DNA of 64,000 nt from Quillaja saponaria (Eukaryota; Streptophyta; Magnoliopsida; Fabales; Quillajaceae): positions 28,703,235-28,767,234 of the forward strand of contig CM055607.1 in the NCBI GenBank assembly GCA_029379385.1. Reading direction: 5' to 3'. Below the pieces are notes generated by a model. That model saw nothing but the letters and a program-made list of their open reading frames with translations. It had not been told where the DNA came from and did no database searches. Position 1 is the stretch's first letter; the number at the start of each line of letters is the position of its first letter. A program made the translations under genes and the position numbers. This document shows positions 39,193 through 49,467 of this stretch, piece after piece.

Positions 39193-39720
39193 AATCAGTT
39201 TTACTGAGCCTTGAGGTAGTTAACAGAAAGGTTTTGGTATATAATACTATGCTTTTTTGGATTTTGTTAATGGTTGGTGTTGAAAGAAGGTAACGGTAAC
39301 TAAGAAAGAAAGAATGAAGAAAAGGAGTCGCTTCCTGGAGAACATTCATTTTGGAAATTATTGTTATAGACAGAAGTTAGGGGGAGAAAGCCACTGGGTT
39401 GTATTCAGCAACTAATCCCAGACTAAAGAGGTTTTCAGCTGCCAATCTTTTGAGATTTTAGGTTCATATTACTGCCATTTTTTTCCTTCCATGAAATGTG
39501 AAGCCCATTTCCTAAGTTTGATCCATCTTTTTCCTTATCATTATTGGAAAAAGAAAGAGAAGGGTTATTGGAGTTCTTTTTTCTGAAGAATCCACAATGA
39601 TCCAGTTTTGGGGTTAGAAACTAGGAACACAGGATGTTGCTTATGATATTTCTAATGTAATTGTGAATCAATAATTGTGAGGACCAGATGGTGGATAATA
39701 GGAACATGGGAAGAATGATC
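39193..39720 (+). other. 3' UTR side of the CCCH gene
   Basis: Sequence after the TGA remains moderately GC-rich and transcript-like to about 39,680, where AATCAATAATTG may serve as a poly(A) signal region. The 3' end itself cannot be fixed from sequence alone. Confidence 0.35.
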
Positions 39721-41509
39721 TTCTTTTGGTTTTTTAGCATTCAAAATTAATGTTAATTTCTATTATTATTCTAATTTATCTTATTTCTATATTCAAGTTG
39801 ATCTCTATGACATTGGTATTGGTTTTGATTAAGTGGGAACAGGGCTGCATGGGAACCTGCACTTTGGTGGGTTGGATTCCATATCCCAAAATGCTACTTG
39901 TATGGATTGTTCTACTCTGTACAGAATAGATACTATTCTTTATTGCACTAAAATGCTGAGAGTTGCCATATCTAAATGGTGATGTGGAATTCATGATTTG
40001 GTGGATTCCCATTCGATTCTCACGTTAGTATCATAAACATTTAGATTGTTTAGACACTTAGTTAAGAGATCATGTGGAGGCCCAGGTCATTATACGGTCA
40101 TCCCTTTTCCCATGCTTTAACCTTGTTTATCATAAATAATGAATAGTTTAGCTAATATTATGTCATTGCTCTCTCTCTCTCTCTCTCTCGTCATATTCTT
40201 TCTTCTACTCATTGTCCGAACAAGGTTGCCAATGGCTGTACAACAATTAACACTTTCATGACCATATGGGTTCTTTTGAACGGTGAACTCATGTATGATT
40301 GATATATGATACTACTTAGTGTTCTTCTTCCCCAGAATTACCCCATTATCAAATTGTAATTGCTGATATGGGTTAGCTATGCCCAATTGGACAATTGATT
40401 AGTGGGTACCATTACCAAAACCAAATTCTCAATTTTTGGTGCTTACAGGTTTGGTAGTTTTTGTGGAAATGCTCAAGGCATCATATTGAAAATTTGGGAG
40501 AAAGTTTTATGATGGAGTTGAAGCTAAGACTAATTAAAGAAATATTTGAGCAACTTGTTACCAAATTAAATTATAACTTTTGTTAGTTTTTGTCTAAAAA
40601 TATATTTATTAAAATTTTATATATAAATAATAAAATATTATTAAAAAAATATTAAACAAGGTGATTCACGAGTTTATAAGCTAAATTTTAGAAAGGTTAA
40701 GATCAGCTTTTATTAAACGTACTCAAAATAAAGTTTAAGATTGACTTATTTTCTGTTCAATCCAAACTTTTAATGAATAGTTCACTAATTATTCACGAGT
40801 TTGGTCAACTCATTAGTATCTCTAGAAGTGGGTAATGATGAGCTGCTGTGGCCAAACAAAACATTATAGTCATAGACCCCTTGAGAATTTTTTGTATTGG
40901 TAACCAAATCCTATTCACTGAAGACAAGTTTTACACATTTGTGTTTGCTTTGAGTATCATCTTTACCACACATTTACCATAGTGTTAATCTCTTGGACTA
41001 ATAAGAATAATTTTTCAACAATTATTTGAAGATTATTGAGATATTTAATTACACTTCAAATTTGCATTTCTTACTCATCGCCTATTTTAGTTCTCCATTA
41101 ATTTTCTGTACGAGGATAGCCTTCACTGAGGTCTGAAAATGGGTGAAAAAGATAAATTCTCATGTAATTGCTCTAGTGCTATCCTTAAGAGATTAAAAAA
41201 ATTTATGATTTAAGTATGGTGTTTTTGTAACTTACACTAACAACTAATTGATAATTTTTTCATTAGATGGGTGTGGTTATTTTAAATTAAATTTATTATT
41301 AGTTGGTTGAACTGTTGTAAAATATGAATTTTGTCATTGTACAAATAAAATAAAATCATCAAAAGTTAACTATGTTTAGTCATTATCCTTGCAACTAACG
41401 AGAATTGTGCCTCTGGGAAAGTTCTAACACGACAACTTCTGAGGAAGAACAGAGTATAGCCTCTTTATGGGGAATGCAATTGAGTGTGATCATCAAAGGG
41501 TTTTAGACA
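39721..41509. other. Intergenic DNA, no gene seen
   Basis: No coding frame of interest; includes a CT microsatellite and AT-rich stretches up to the long-TIR element. Confidence 0.5.
40169..40189. repeat. (CT)n microsatellite
   Basis: About ten uninterrupted CT units; likely polymorphic. Confidence 0.9.
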
Positions 41510-43300
41510 GAAGGGCCCAAATTATATAATTTTTGTACAAAATAGTAAATTTTTTACTTTAATAGCCAGAATAGAGTAATCTCTGAAACAGTATTTTCAA
41601 AAATCAGTTTCTGGGTCCGACTCGCCATGTCATCAACAGACCCCACAACACACACTTCATGAGCCGAGCTGATGGGGACTGAAACCCTATTTTGTAAACA
41701 CGGTTTCAAATCAGTTTTTGTCCCCACGCAGGCCTGCTGGACGAGCCTGTAAAGGACAAATAATTGTTTGAAACCGGCTTTTGTAAAGTCTGTTTCAGAC
41801 TGTAGGGAGGTCTGCAGGCTACCCTGCAGCTTTGCATTTGCATTTGGCGAAGGAAAATGAAACAAAAGGCCAAAAGGGCATCTGTATTTGGTGTCTGATA
41901 TTGGCTCTGAACATCAAAACGTGGTCCCAACTTCCTAATTATCCTCCATAGATCTCTCTCACTAATATGCCCACGTGTTTTAATAATAACATCATAACTA
42001 AGGTAGCTTTATCTTATGGAACCCACTTCAAATTTCTCTGTACACTTTTATGTTAGTGATTGGGTGATAACAAAATTCTTAAGTAAAGATTACAAAAGCA
42101 AGAGTTAGGTTCATTCATCAAGTAGAAATTGGATTGTTTTATAAAACTATTTATTATTATATTTTTAATGTTAATACTAAATAAAATGGTTAATTTGAAA
42201 CATTCGTCTTGTTATTTTTGAGATCATCATGAAAATTTTTTGTTATTAATTATTCTTGTAAAATTAATATGACGGTTAATACATACACTAAATTAGAATT
42301 TATCATAGTAATAAAATGGATATTTGAGTGATGATATACTTGCATCATAATATGTAAGAGTGTAATAGAGGAAACAACGACAATTCACTAGTATACTCAA
42401 ATTATTATTTTTCTTTTCATATTGTAGGATAGTTATCAAATGTATTATAATTCAAATATCCGACACATATACTAAACTAAAAACTTGTAACATATTAAAG
42501 TGTGATTAACAAATAATATTAATTTATTGTAATTAAATTAAATTAACTATTTTTAATTAGTCTGGCCACAAATAATTGCAAATAAGAATTTATTAGCCTG
42601 AAATATATATATGTATATATCTTAGTCACGGATCATTTTATACAAGAATGATTCTACTTTTAAAAAAGTGTAGTTAGTGTGATTTGTTGATTGGTGTTGT
42701 GATATTGTTTGAATGATCTTAACCTCACAGGATCTCCCTCTCTCCCTAGTTTAAATTGTTACTGCCCAACGTTTGACTTTTGATAAACTGTGTAAGAACT
42801 AAGAATTTCTTAGTTATGATGCTATTATTAAAACACGTGGGCATATTAGTGAGAGTGATCTAAGGAGGATAATTTGGAAGTTGGGACCACGTTTTGACGT
42901 TCGGAGCCAATATCAGACACCAAATGCAGATGCCTTTTTGGCCTTTTGTTTCATTTTCCTTCGCCAAATGCAAATGCAAAGCTGCAGGCTACCGCTGCAG
43001 GGTAGCCTGCAGACCTCCTTACAGTCTGGCCGGTTTCAGAAAATTGTTTGTCCCCATGGGCCAATCCAGCGGCTTGCGTGGGGACAAAAACTGACTTGAA
43101 ACCGTGTTTACAAAATACGGTTTCAGTCCCCATCAGCTCGGCTCGTGAGGTGTGTGCTGTGAGGTCCGTTGATGACATGGCATGGTGAATCAGACCCAGA
43201 TACCGGTTTTTGAAAACACGGTTTCAGAGTTTACCTTATTCTGACTATTAAAGTAAAAAATTTACCATTTTGTACAAAAATTATACAATTTGGACCCTTC
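41510..43300. mobile_element. Long-TIR DNA element (MULE/foldback-like), 1.79 kb
   Basis: Two arms of ~490 bp are inverted copies: 41510-42001 on the left and 42810-43300 on the right. The outermost bases are GAAGGGCCCAAATTATATAA on the left and, reverse-complemented, GAAGGGTCCAAATTGTATAA on the right. The arms stay similar through CACGTGTTTTAATAATAACA. Because the arms mirror each other, both contain similar ~73-codon open frames starting MGPRFDV; these are TIR sequence, not genes. The ~808-bp centre is AT-rich and encodes no transposase. Long TIRs are typical of Mutator-like and foldback elements. A 9-bp target duplication was not found, so the family is not proven. It lies ~100 bp beyond the stop of the PPR gene. 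Confidence 0.75.
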
Positions 43301-43403
43301 CCAATGATCAAATATCTGTGTGCTCTTCAAGAATTTACCATCAATATAAGACAGTTGGAATGGATAAACAAAGTAGATAAACTCTTAATACCATGATCAT
43401 TAA

Positions 43404-45263
43404 TCACCAATAATCTCCGCACGAGCATTTTCCTTCCTCAAACCGGTGGAAGCGGTTGTTGTCCCTAACAATGATAACCCTTCCCGAACACTTGGACATA
43501 AACTTGATTGCAGTATGGCAATCACCACAAACACGCAAATTCTTCATTACTCTGATGGGGCGTTCAGGAGGGAAGGTAATGAGTCCAAATGCAATGGCTA
43601 GTCTTTCACTGTGATACCTAATTGTCTGATTCTTCTCTTCCCCACCAACTTCTTTCAGCACAAAACTTGTGTCTGCAACATAACCAGCTTTCTCCATTTC
43701 TTCCCCCAATTCTTCCAACTTCTTATAAATATCTACGGTTTTGGCATGAGACCTATCCATGGCGGCAAATGTATGAACTCTATTTCCTTCCTCAACCCAG
43801 CTCAAACCAGTTTCTTTCTTTATCCCTAGATCTCTCATCATCTTCCTTGCTTTGGCTGCTTCCTCCCATCTTCCAGCAGCAGCATAAGCATTAGACAGGA
43901 GGACATGAAGACCTGAGCTTACAGGACCCAACTCAGAAACTTTATCAGCAACAAAGGCTGCCAATTCAGTATTGCCATGTAATCTACACCCTGTCAATAA
44001 AGCTCCCCATACAAATTCTGTTGGTTCTATGGGCATCTCTCCAATCATCAGAACTGCATCCTGCAATTTTCCAGCGCGACCTAACAAGTCCACCATAGAG
44101 GCATAATGTTGAGCCCCTGGTTCAATCCCATAGTCTTTCATAAGGTTAAAGTAATACTGTCCTGTTTCTACTAACCCGGCATGGCTACAAGCATAGAGTA
44201 CACTTAAAAAGGTAATGAAATTTGGCTTCATACCCACAATCTCCATCTCTTTGAACAGTTTAAAAGCGTTGTTTGTGTGTGCATGCTGAGCAGAAGCTAT
44301 CAGCATGGCATTCCACATACCAAGATTCCTAATAGGTATCTCATCAAAAACCCGATAAGCTCCTTCAATAACTCCACACTTGGAGTACAATGATAGCAAA
44401 GAACTACCCACAAAGCTTGAAGAATCAAAGCTCGTCTTCAAGCACAAACCATGTATCTGCTTCCCCAGTTCAAGTAGTGTAGAATTTCCACAAACCCGTA
44501 TAACACTCGAAAATGTAAAATCATTAACATCCAAATTTGCATCCAAGGCTTTCTTAAATAACCTCAGTGCTTCCTCATCTTCATTCATTTGAGCATATCC
44601 ATATATCATCCCACTCCAAGAAACCACATTCCTGTCCGGCATTTCATCAAACACCCTCCGAGCATATCTTATCTCTCCACACTTTGCATACATATCAACC
44701 ATTGAACTCCCAACAAACACATCGCATTCATACCCAATCTTCACAACAAAACAGTGTATAGACTGCCCAATATCACACCTAGACAAAATGGCACACGATT
44801 TAGTAGCACTTGGGAATATATGATCATCTGGTCGAACCCCATGATGAATCATTCGACGAAAAAACTCAAGGGCAAATGCAGGCCGCTCATTCTGGGCAAA
44901 TGAAGAAATAACCGAGCTCCAAGTAGTAGCCGACTTATGTGGGGCTTCTTCAAAAACTTGGCCAGAAAAGAGGGGCAATTGACATTTTGAATAAAAGTTG
45001 ATAAGGTGGTGGTAAATAAGAGGAATGATTTGTATACCTGATTTGATAATTTGGGCATGGAGTTGCAGACCTTTAGGAAGAGACCTTGAGCGGGTTAGAG
45101 AGAGAAGGAGGTTGCAGGTATTCTTGTAGTTTATCTCAAAGCTGTGTTGGTTCAGAGGGTTTTGTGGGGGTTTTGAGAAAGAAGGAGAAGGTGGGGTTGG
45201 TTGAATCAGGTGGGATATCACTTCCAGTGGGATTGGCCTTCTGGGTACTTGATACTCGAGCAT
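43404..45263 (-). CDS. MEF1: DYW-class PPR protein, MEF1-like mitochondrial RNA editing factor
   Basis: An organellar site-specific C-to-U RNA editing factor; Arabidopsis MEF1 (At5g52630) acts on mitochondrial transcripts. The 619 codons are intact and intronless. A divergent N-terminal stretch probably includes the targeting peptide. Then follow PLS-type repeats (WSSVISSFAQNERPAFALEF; VGSSMVDMYAKCGEIRYARR; WSGMIYGYAQMNEDEEALRL; PNFITFLSVLYACSHAGLVE), the E and E+ region, and a complete DYW deaminase domain from about residue 486 (GLSWVEEG). The DYW domain carries HSE (551-553), CGDCH (579-583) and a terminal CSCGDYW. These are the zinc and catalytic residues of the cytidine-deaminase fold, so it should be active by itself. 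The repeat block SATKSCAILSRCDIG and the C-terminal third match MEF1 as I remember it, hence the symbol; Arabidopsis MEF1 is slightly shorter. It is transcribed divergently from the ARM-repeat locus. Confidence 0.85.
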   Translation of the reverse strand: MLEYQVPRRPIPLEVISHLIQPTPPSPSFSKPPQNPLNQHSFEINYKNTCNLLLSLTRSRSLPKGLQLHAQIIKSGIQIIPLIYHHLINFYSKCQLPLFSGQVFEEAPHKSATTWSSVISSFAQNERPAFALEFFRRMIHHGVRPDDHIFPSATKSCAILSRCDIGQSIHCFVVKIGYECDVFVGSSMVDMYAKCGEIRYARRVFDEMPDRNVVSWSGMIYGYAQMNEDEEALRLFKKALDANLDVNDFTFSSVIRVCGNSTLLELGKQIHGLCLKTSFDSSSFVGSSLLSLYSKCGVIEGAYRVFDEIPIRNLGMWNAMLIASAQHAHTNNAFKLFKEMEIVGMKPNFITFLSVLYACSHAGLVETGQYYFNLMKDYGIEPGAQHYASMVDLLGRAGKLQDAVLMIGEMPIEPTEFVWGALLTGCRLHGNTELAAFVADKVSELGPVSSGLHVLLSNAYAAAGRWEEAAKARKMMRDLGIKKETGLSWVEEGNRVHTFAAMDRSHAKTVDIYKKLEELGEEMEKAGYVADTSFVLKEVGGEEKNQTIRYHSERLAIAFGLITFPPERPIRVMKNLRVCGDCHTAIKFMSKCSGRVIIVRDNNRFHRFEEGKCSCGDYW

Positions 45264-45438
45264 TCCGCTCCAAAAGATTCGAACTTTGACACAATCCGCT
45301 TATATCAGTGCAGTGCTGCCAAAACTTTATTACGACGTCGGTTTAGCAAGAAACAACCTTTTGCTTTGGCATTTATATTATTATATTGAAGCCCTTCGTT
45401 TTGCTCCTTGAGGAAGAAGCAGCAGAGCGCTATCATCA
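45264..45438. promoter_or_regulatory. Shared divergent promoter region, 175 bp between ATGs
   Basis: Only 175 bp separate the MEF1-like start (minus) from the ATG of the ARM-repeat gene (plus). Both 5' leaders and core promoters must fit or overlap here. A GACGTC-type core (CGACGTCGG, about 45333) lies near the middle. The bidirectional role is inferred from layout. Confidence 0.45.
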
Positions 45439-45575
45439 ATGGAAGCAGAAGCAGGTGAAGAAGGATTGCTATGGAAATCAGAGTCCATTGTCTCTGTCAC
45501 TCTCGCTCGGGCTATGAGTACTCTGCTCAATGCTCGACCCAAACAGCTCCAGGATGCCATTTCTCGCCTATCCTT

Positions 45576-45593
45576 CCCCCCCCCCCCCCCCCC
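45576..45593 (+). repeat. Poly-C tract (18 nt) inside exon 1
   Basis: Eighteen consecutive C. The reading frame before it (ending SRLS) and after it (QATRPSLGISEALIQF) are offset by one, so the tract length decides whether exon 1 is open. Such tracts are prone to slippage and to sequencing error. Confidence 0.95.
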
Positions 45594-47261
45594 AGGCAAC
45601 AAGACCTTCACTTGGTATTTCAGAGGCTCTGATTCAATTTAAGAGTTTCTTTACTATTGGTTCTTTCACTAATTTTGACTCCTCAGGTTCTTTGGAGGAA
45701 TCTCTCTGGTTTTTGCACAAGTATGTGAAGGACGCTGCTCAGAAGAAGGAGCCACGCCACTCGCCTATGGTACCAAGATCCGCTTCTTTTTGAAGCAATG
45801 GCAAAAAAACTTGCTGACATTATTATGAGAAAGGAGGATCGTTATATATCCCTTGGTTGGTGTATCCTTGCGTGAAGACTTGTTAAGTATGAGAGTTTTA
45901 CGGTTCAGTTTACATTTCATGGTAAGTATACAGTGTTTTAGTCATGATATGGATCAACATTAGAAGATAATGAGAGAAAACCTTATTTGTTTTAGTATAG
46001 CATCCATCAATATGATTCTCGGTGAAAGAAAAACACTTTATCATTGGTTTCTCTTTTGTTGTGCTAACATGAGATTTGTGTTACAAATGATTTACTTCAA
46101 AAATATCATGTTTCTAATTGAGGTGAAATCTTTGTTTTCTCAATGGCAGGAATAAAGGAGAGATATGATGATTTATTGAGGATACTCTCTACTTGTTTTC
46201 CACTTCTGGCACGTATTGTTTGTAAAGGAAGGTAAAACACTATAATCGTCTCTAGTGGTTCCTTTCTATATCAATTGGAATTCACAAATTAGTGCAAATT
46301 AAGGAGAAGTCTTTAGTGCCTGTTGCTTTTACCCGAATGTTACAGCCTGAAAAACATATTCTGTATCCAGTTCAAGGCAATCATTAAGAGCATGTGGTTT
46401 TTTGTTGCTTTCCAGCTCTGCTATTTAATTTGTTTAGTTTATCTTAATGGATAAGTCTAAAATTTCAGTTCATACTAAGGTTATGGTTTTACTTTTTTTT
46501 TCCCCTTCAGTTCTGACCTGAACTTTTTTGCATTCTTTTTTAATTGTTTTTCAAGTTTTATTTATTTGTTTGTTATGGTTAATGCCTCTTTGGACACTTT
46601 CCCCTCAATGGAGCTTGGGAAACGATTATTTGGGTTTAAATAAAAGCACTTGAGAACTCTTTGCCATTGGTATCCTAAATGAGAACTCTTTCACCACAAA
46701 TCTTATTTTAAATCATTAAAAATGACAGCTTTAGGAGTTTTTGTTTTTATATATATATAACAGACAAACAACTTTCATGATAAGTGGGTTTTATTGGCTA
46801 ATCGATCCATTAAAACTCCAAGAAAGGAGGATGGAAAATTGAGATGGAAACTGTTCCCTCCCAAAGAAGATAACTATGCTAGAACCGGGAAGATGGAAAA
46901 TAAAATTGGTAAAGGACTGTTACGTGCCTCTTGAGCAACAATCCTACAAGAGTAAACCCAAAGTGGTATCTAATGAGAATGGCCTACAATTCAACCTGGT
47001 TGCCCACTAGTACCATAGGAAGGCAAAAGAGAACATGGGTCAGGTTAAGAGAGTTGACGAGTTATCCAAACTTGAATGCACAAGCCCATTGGTAAACCTG
47101 AATGGTGAAAGGAATTAGTGTAGTTGAACTTAGTGTTCTTTGTCAGTTGTTTAATTATTCACATTAGTTTGCTTTGCTTCTCTTCTCTACAAATTGGTTC
47201 TCATTCTGACCTAATTATTTGTGTTACATATTCTTGCTGATGATTTAGTTTCTTACGGTAA

Positions 47262-47340
47262 CAATAACAAAAACAAGCCTTAGTCCCAGAAGTTTGGGTG
47301 TGGATCTCTAAAGCTGATTAAGACTCTTTACAAGAATTCA
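47262..47340 (+). mobile_element. Retroelement 3'-tail fragment
   Basis: AACAATAACAAAAACAAGCC followed by TTAGTCCCAGAAGTTTGGGT resembles a very common plant non-LTR retroelement 3' end (RTE LINE or derived SINE; GCCTTAGTCCCAAAAGTTTG type). Only the tail is present. Recognition is from memory. Confidence 0.4.
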
Positions 47341-47384
47341 GGATGAGTGTGGGTGGGATTTACAACAAGAAGACTTTCCATGAG

Positions 47385-48159
47385 CAAGGTTTAAAAATTC
47401 TTGTCGAAACGGTCAAAATGTGTGAAACGTTTCGGTTTTCACACTACCCGAAACAAAACTCACTTATAAAAACGCAACATCGTTGTCACGCAAAACCGGA
47501 GTGTTTCCACACAAAATGGGACATTTTCACACAAAATGGGGTCATTTCTATCGTTTTCACACGAAATAGGTCAACATAAACAAGAAATTTTCAGAATTTA
47601 AAAATCTAAGTTTTGGCTCTAGTACTCTTCATATTTTAGGATTTCAATTTTTTTTTTAATCTTATTTGATGTATATTCAAATGTTATAATTTAGCAAGGA
47701 TAATTCTTTTTAGGATTTCACCTATGTTAGGTTTCTTGGTTTTTTATTTATTTATTATTATTTTTTTATACAAATATTTTTTATAAATTTAGTTTAATTT
47801 AGTGATGTATAATATTAAATTTTCAGAACATATATATGTTGGTTCAAATTAAAAAATTCATTAAATATGGGTTGAGCACTTGCAAGCCACTCCACTATTA
47901 GTTAGATGTAATTGTAATTTAATATTTTTCTCTAATTTGTCTGTCTATGTTTAGAATTTTATTTTGTTATATATTTAATAGTATTTTATGTATTAAATTA
48001 ATAATGTTAGATACCTACAATTATTATAATGTTTTATTATATATTTTCATGCGTTTTCACAAAAATTAGCGTTTTCATGCTGTTTCCATACTGTTTCTCG
48101 AATCGTTTCTATTTTTGGGCTTATCGAAATGGTACCTCGAAATGAATTTTAATTCCTTG
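47385..48159. mobile_element. Non-autonomous hAT-like element, 775 bp
   Basis: Begins CAAGG and ends CCTTG, with similarity continuing inwards (TTTAAAAATTC..TCGAAACGG on the left, AATTAAAATTC..TCGA on the reverse-complemented right). The 8-bp flanks TCCATGAG (47377-47384) and CCCATGAG (48160-48167) match at 7 of 8, as expected for hAT. The interior has repeated TTTTCACAC/ACACAAAATGGG sub-terminal motifs, typical transposase-binding clusters. No transposase. It lies in an intron of the ARM-repeat locus. Confidence 0.65.
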
Positions 48160-49467
48160 CCCATGAGGTGACTATCTTAAAACGCCCACACACTTTTTGG
48201 AATCTAGTTTCCAAAATATGTTTTTCTAGCCAACATATTGGCCTAAGAATGTAGAACTTACCATTTTTGGAAGGACTAGCATTTGTTGTCTTTGTGTGTC
48301 TTGAGTCTTGAATCAGGTTTGTTTTCAATTAATCAGAAAGGGATGCTATGACAATATACATAAGGTCATTTTGAATGTGGGATCATTTAGCTTGTTTCGC
48401 TTTTGACCACCTTTTTCTATAGCACTTTGCAGGCTGGATTTGAATTGCCATCTTGTCTTTCAGTATCTGCAGCTGATTGTTTTTTAGCTCCCACCGAGGC
48501 ACTAACAAAGGCTGAAGTTCTACAGAACAGGTTGAAATCAAATTCTAAAGCACCAAATCAGTCAATTACTTTAGCTCCGGGTGCTGTTGGTGACAAGAAA
48601 GTGATACCAGCTTCTAAATCTTCGGAAATCTCACGTATTAAAAAGGGATTATTATCTCGGGCAGCATTTGGCGAAACTCATTTGTTTAGTGCAAAAGCTC
48701 CTTGCTGTATGTGCAGTATTTCTGTTATGTGATTTTTAACTCCCTTCTTGATTTTCTTTTTCTATTTGCTATAGTTTCTATCAATAGTTCAGATGTTGAG
48801 GCTAAACACGTGACCTTGCGTTATTGATTAAATGTTCTTTTCCAAGATTTCGTGATGTGAAATTATGATATTAAGATGAAAATAAAAATGTATGTATGAA
48901 ATACATCAATATAAATGGATTTTACTAAGATGCCTTGGGCATACCCCAAATGTTTGATTGTAACCGAGACTTTCCTTAAGTTGAAAAGGTATGTCTCGTG
49001 ATAAGTGTACTATCTATTTTCTTCTCCCCCCTTCTTTTGCCATGCTTTCTAATGCTAATTCCCTGCTAAAATTACTTGCCTACTGCTCTATGAGGATAAG
49101 AACATAATTTGGTACTTATCTCTAGAATGCATTATGAACAGAAGGAAGGATAATTGATGTTGACTCACTTATCATGTATCATAAAGTTTATGATGTCTTT
49201 CAAGATTCATCAATTGGTGACAGGCGATTCTCATGAAAAAAAAGTGGTTATAGCAGAAGTGTTGCTAATTGTTGGTGGAATCTAGTGTGAGATTTTATTA
49301 GGTAAGATGGTTATAAATTAAAATGGATTGAAATCATACCATTAAAGTTCAAAGAGTTGGTTCATAAAAATGAAAATGCTCAGATGTAAGATTTGAAGGT
49401 GATGGGGAGGGATTTTGTTTGACCTTAGGACCGAGGTAGTAATTTTTTTAAGAAAATAAGGACTGGT

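Noticed and set aside
41706..41930. Paired MGPRFDV... open frames (also at 42881-43099) as a conserved protein
   Set aside because: They exist on both arms only because the arms are inverted copies; frames diverge after small indels, so they are TIR sequence.
41491..43315. TGATCA near both edges as target duplication of the long-TIR element
   Set aside because: The copies are at unequal distances from the TIR ends and only six bases agree, so it is not convincing.
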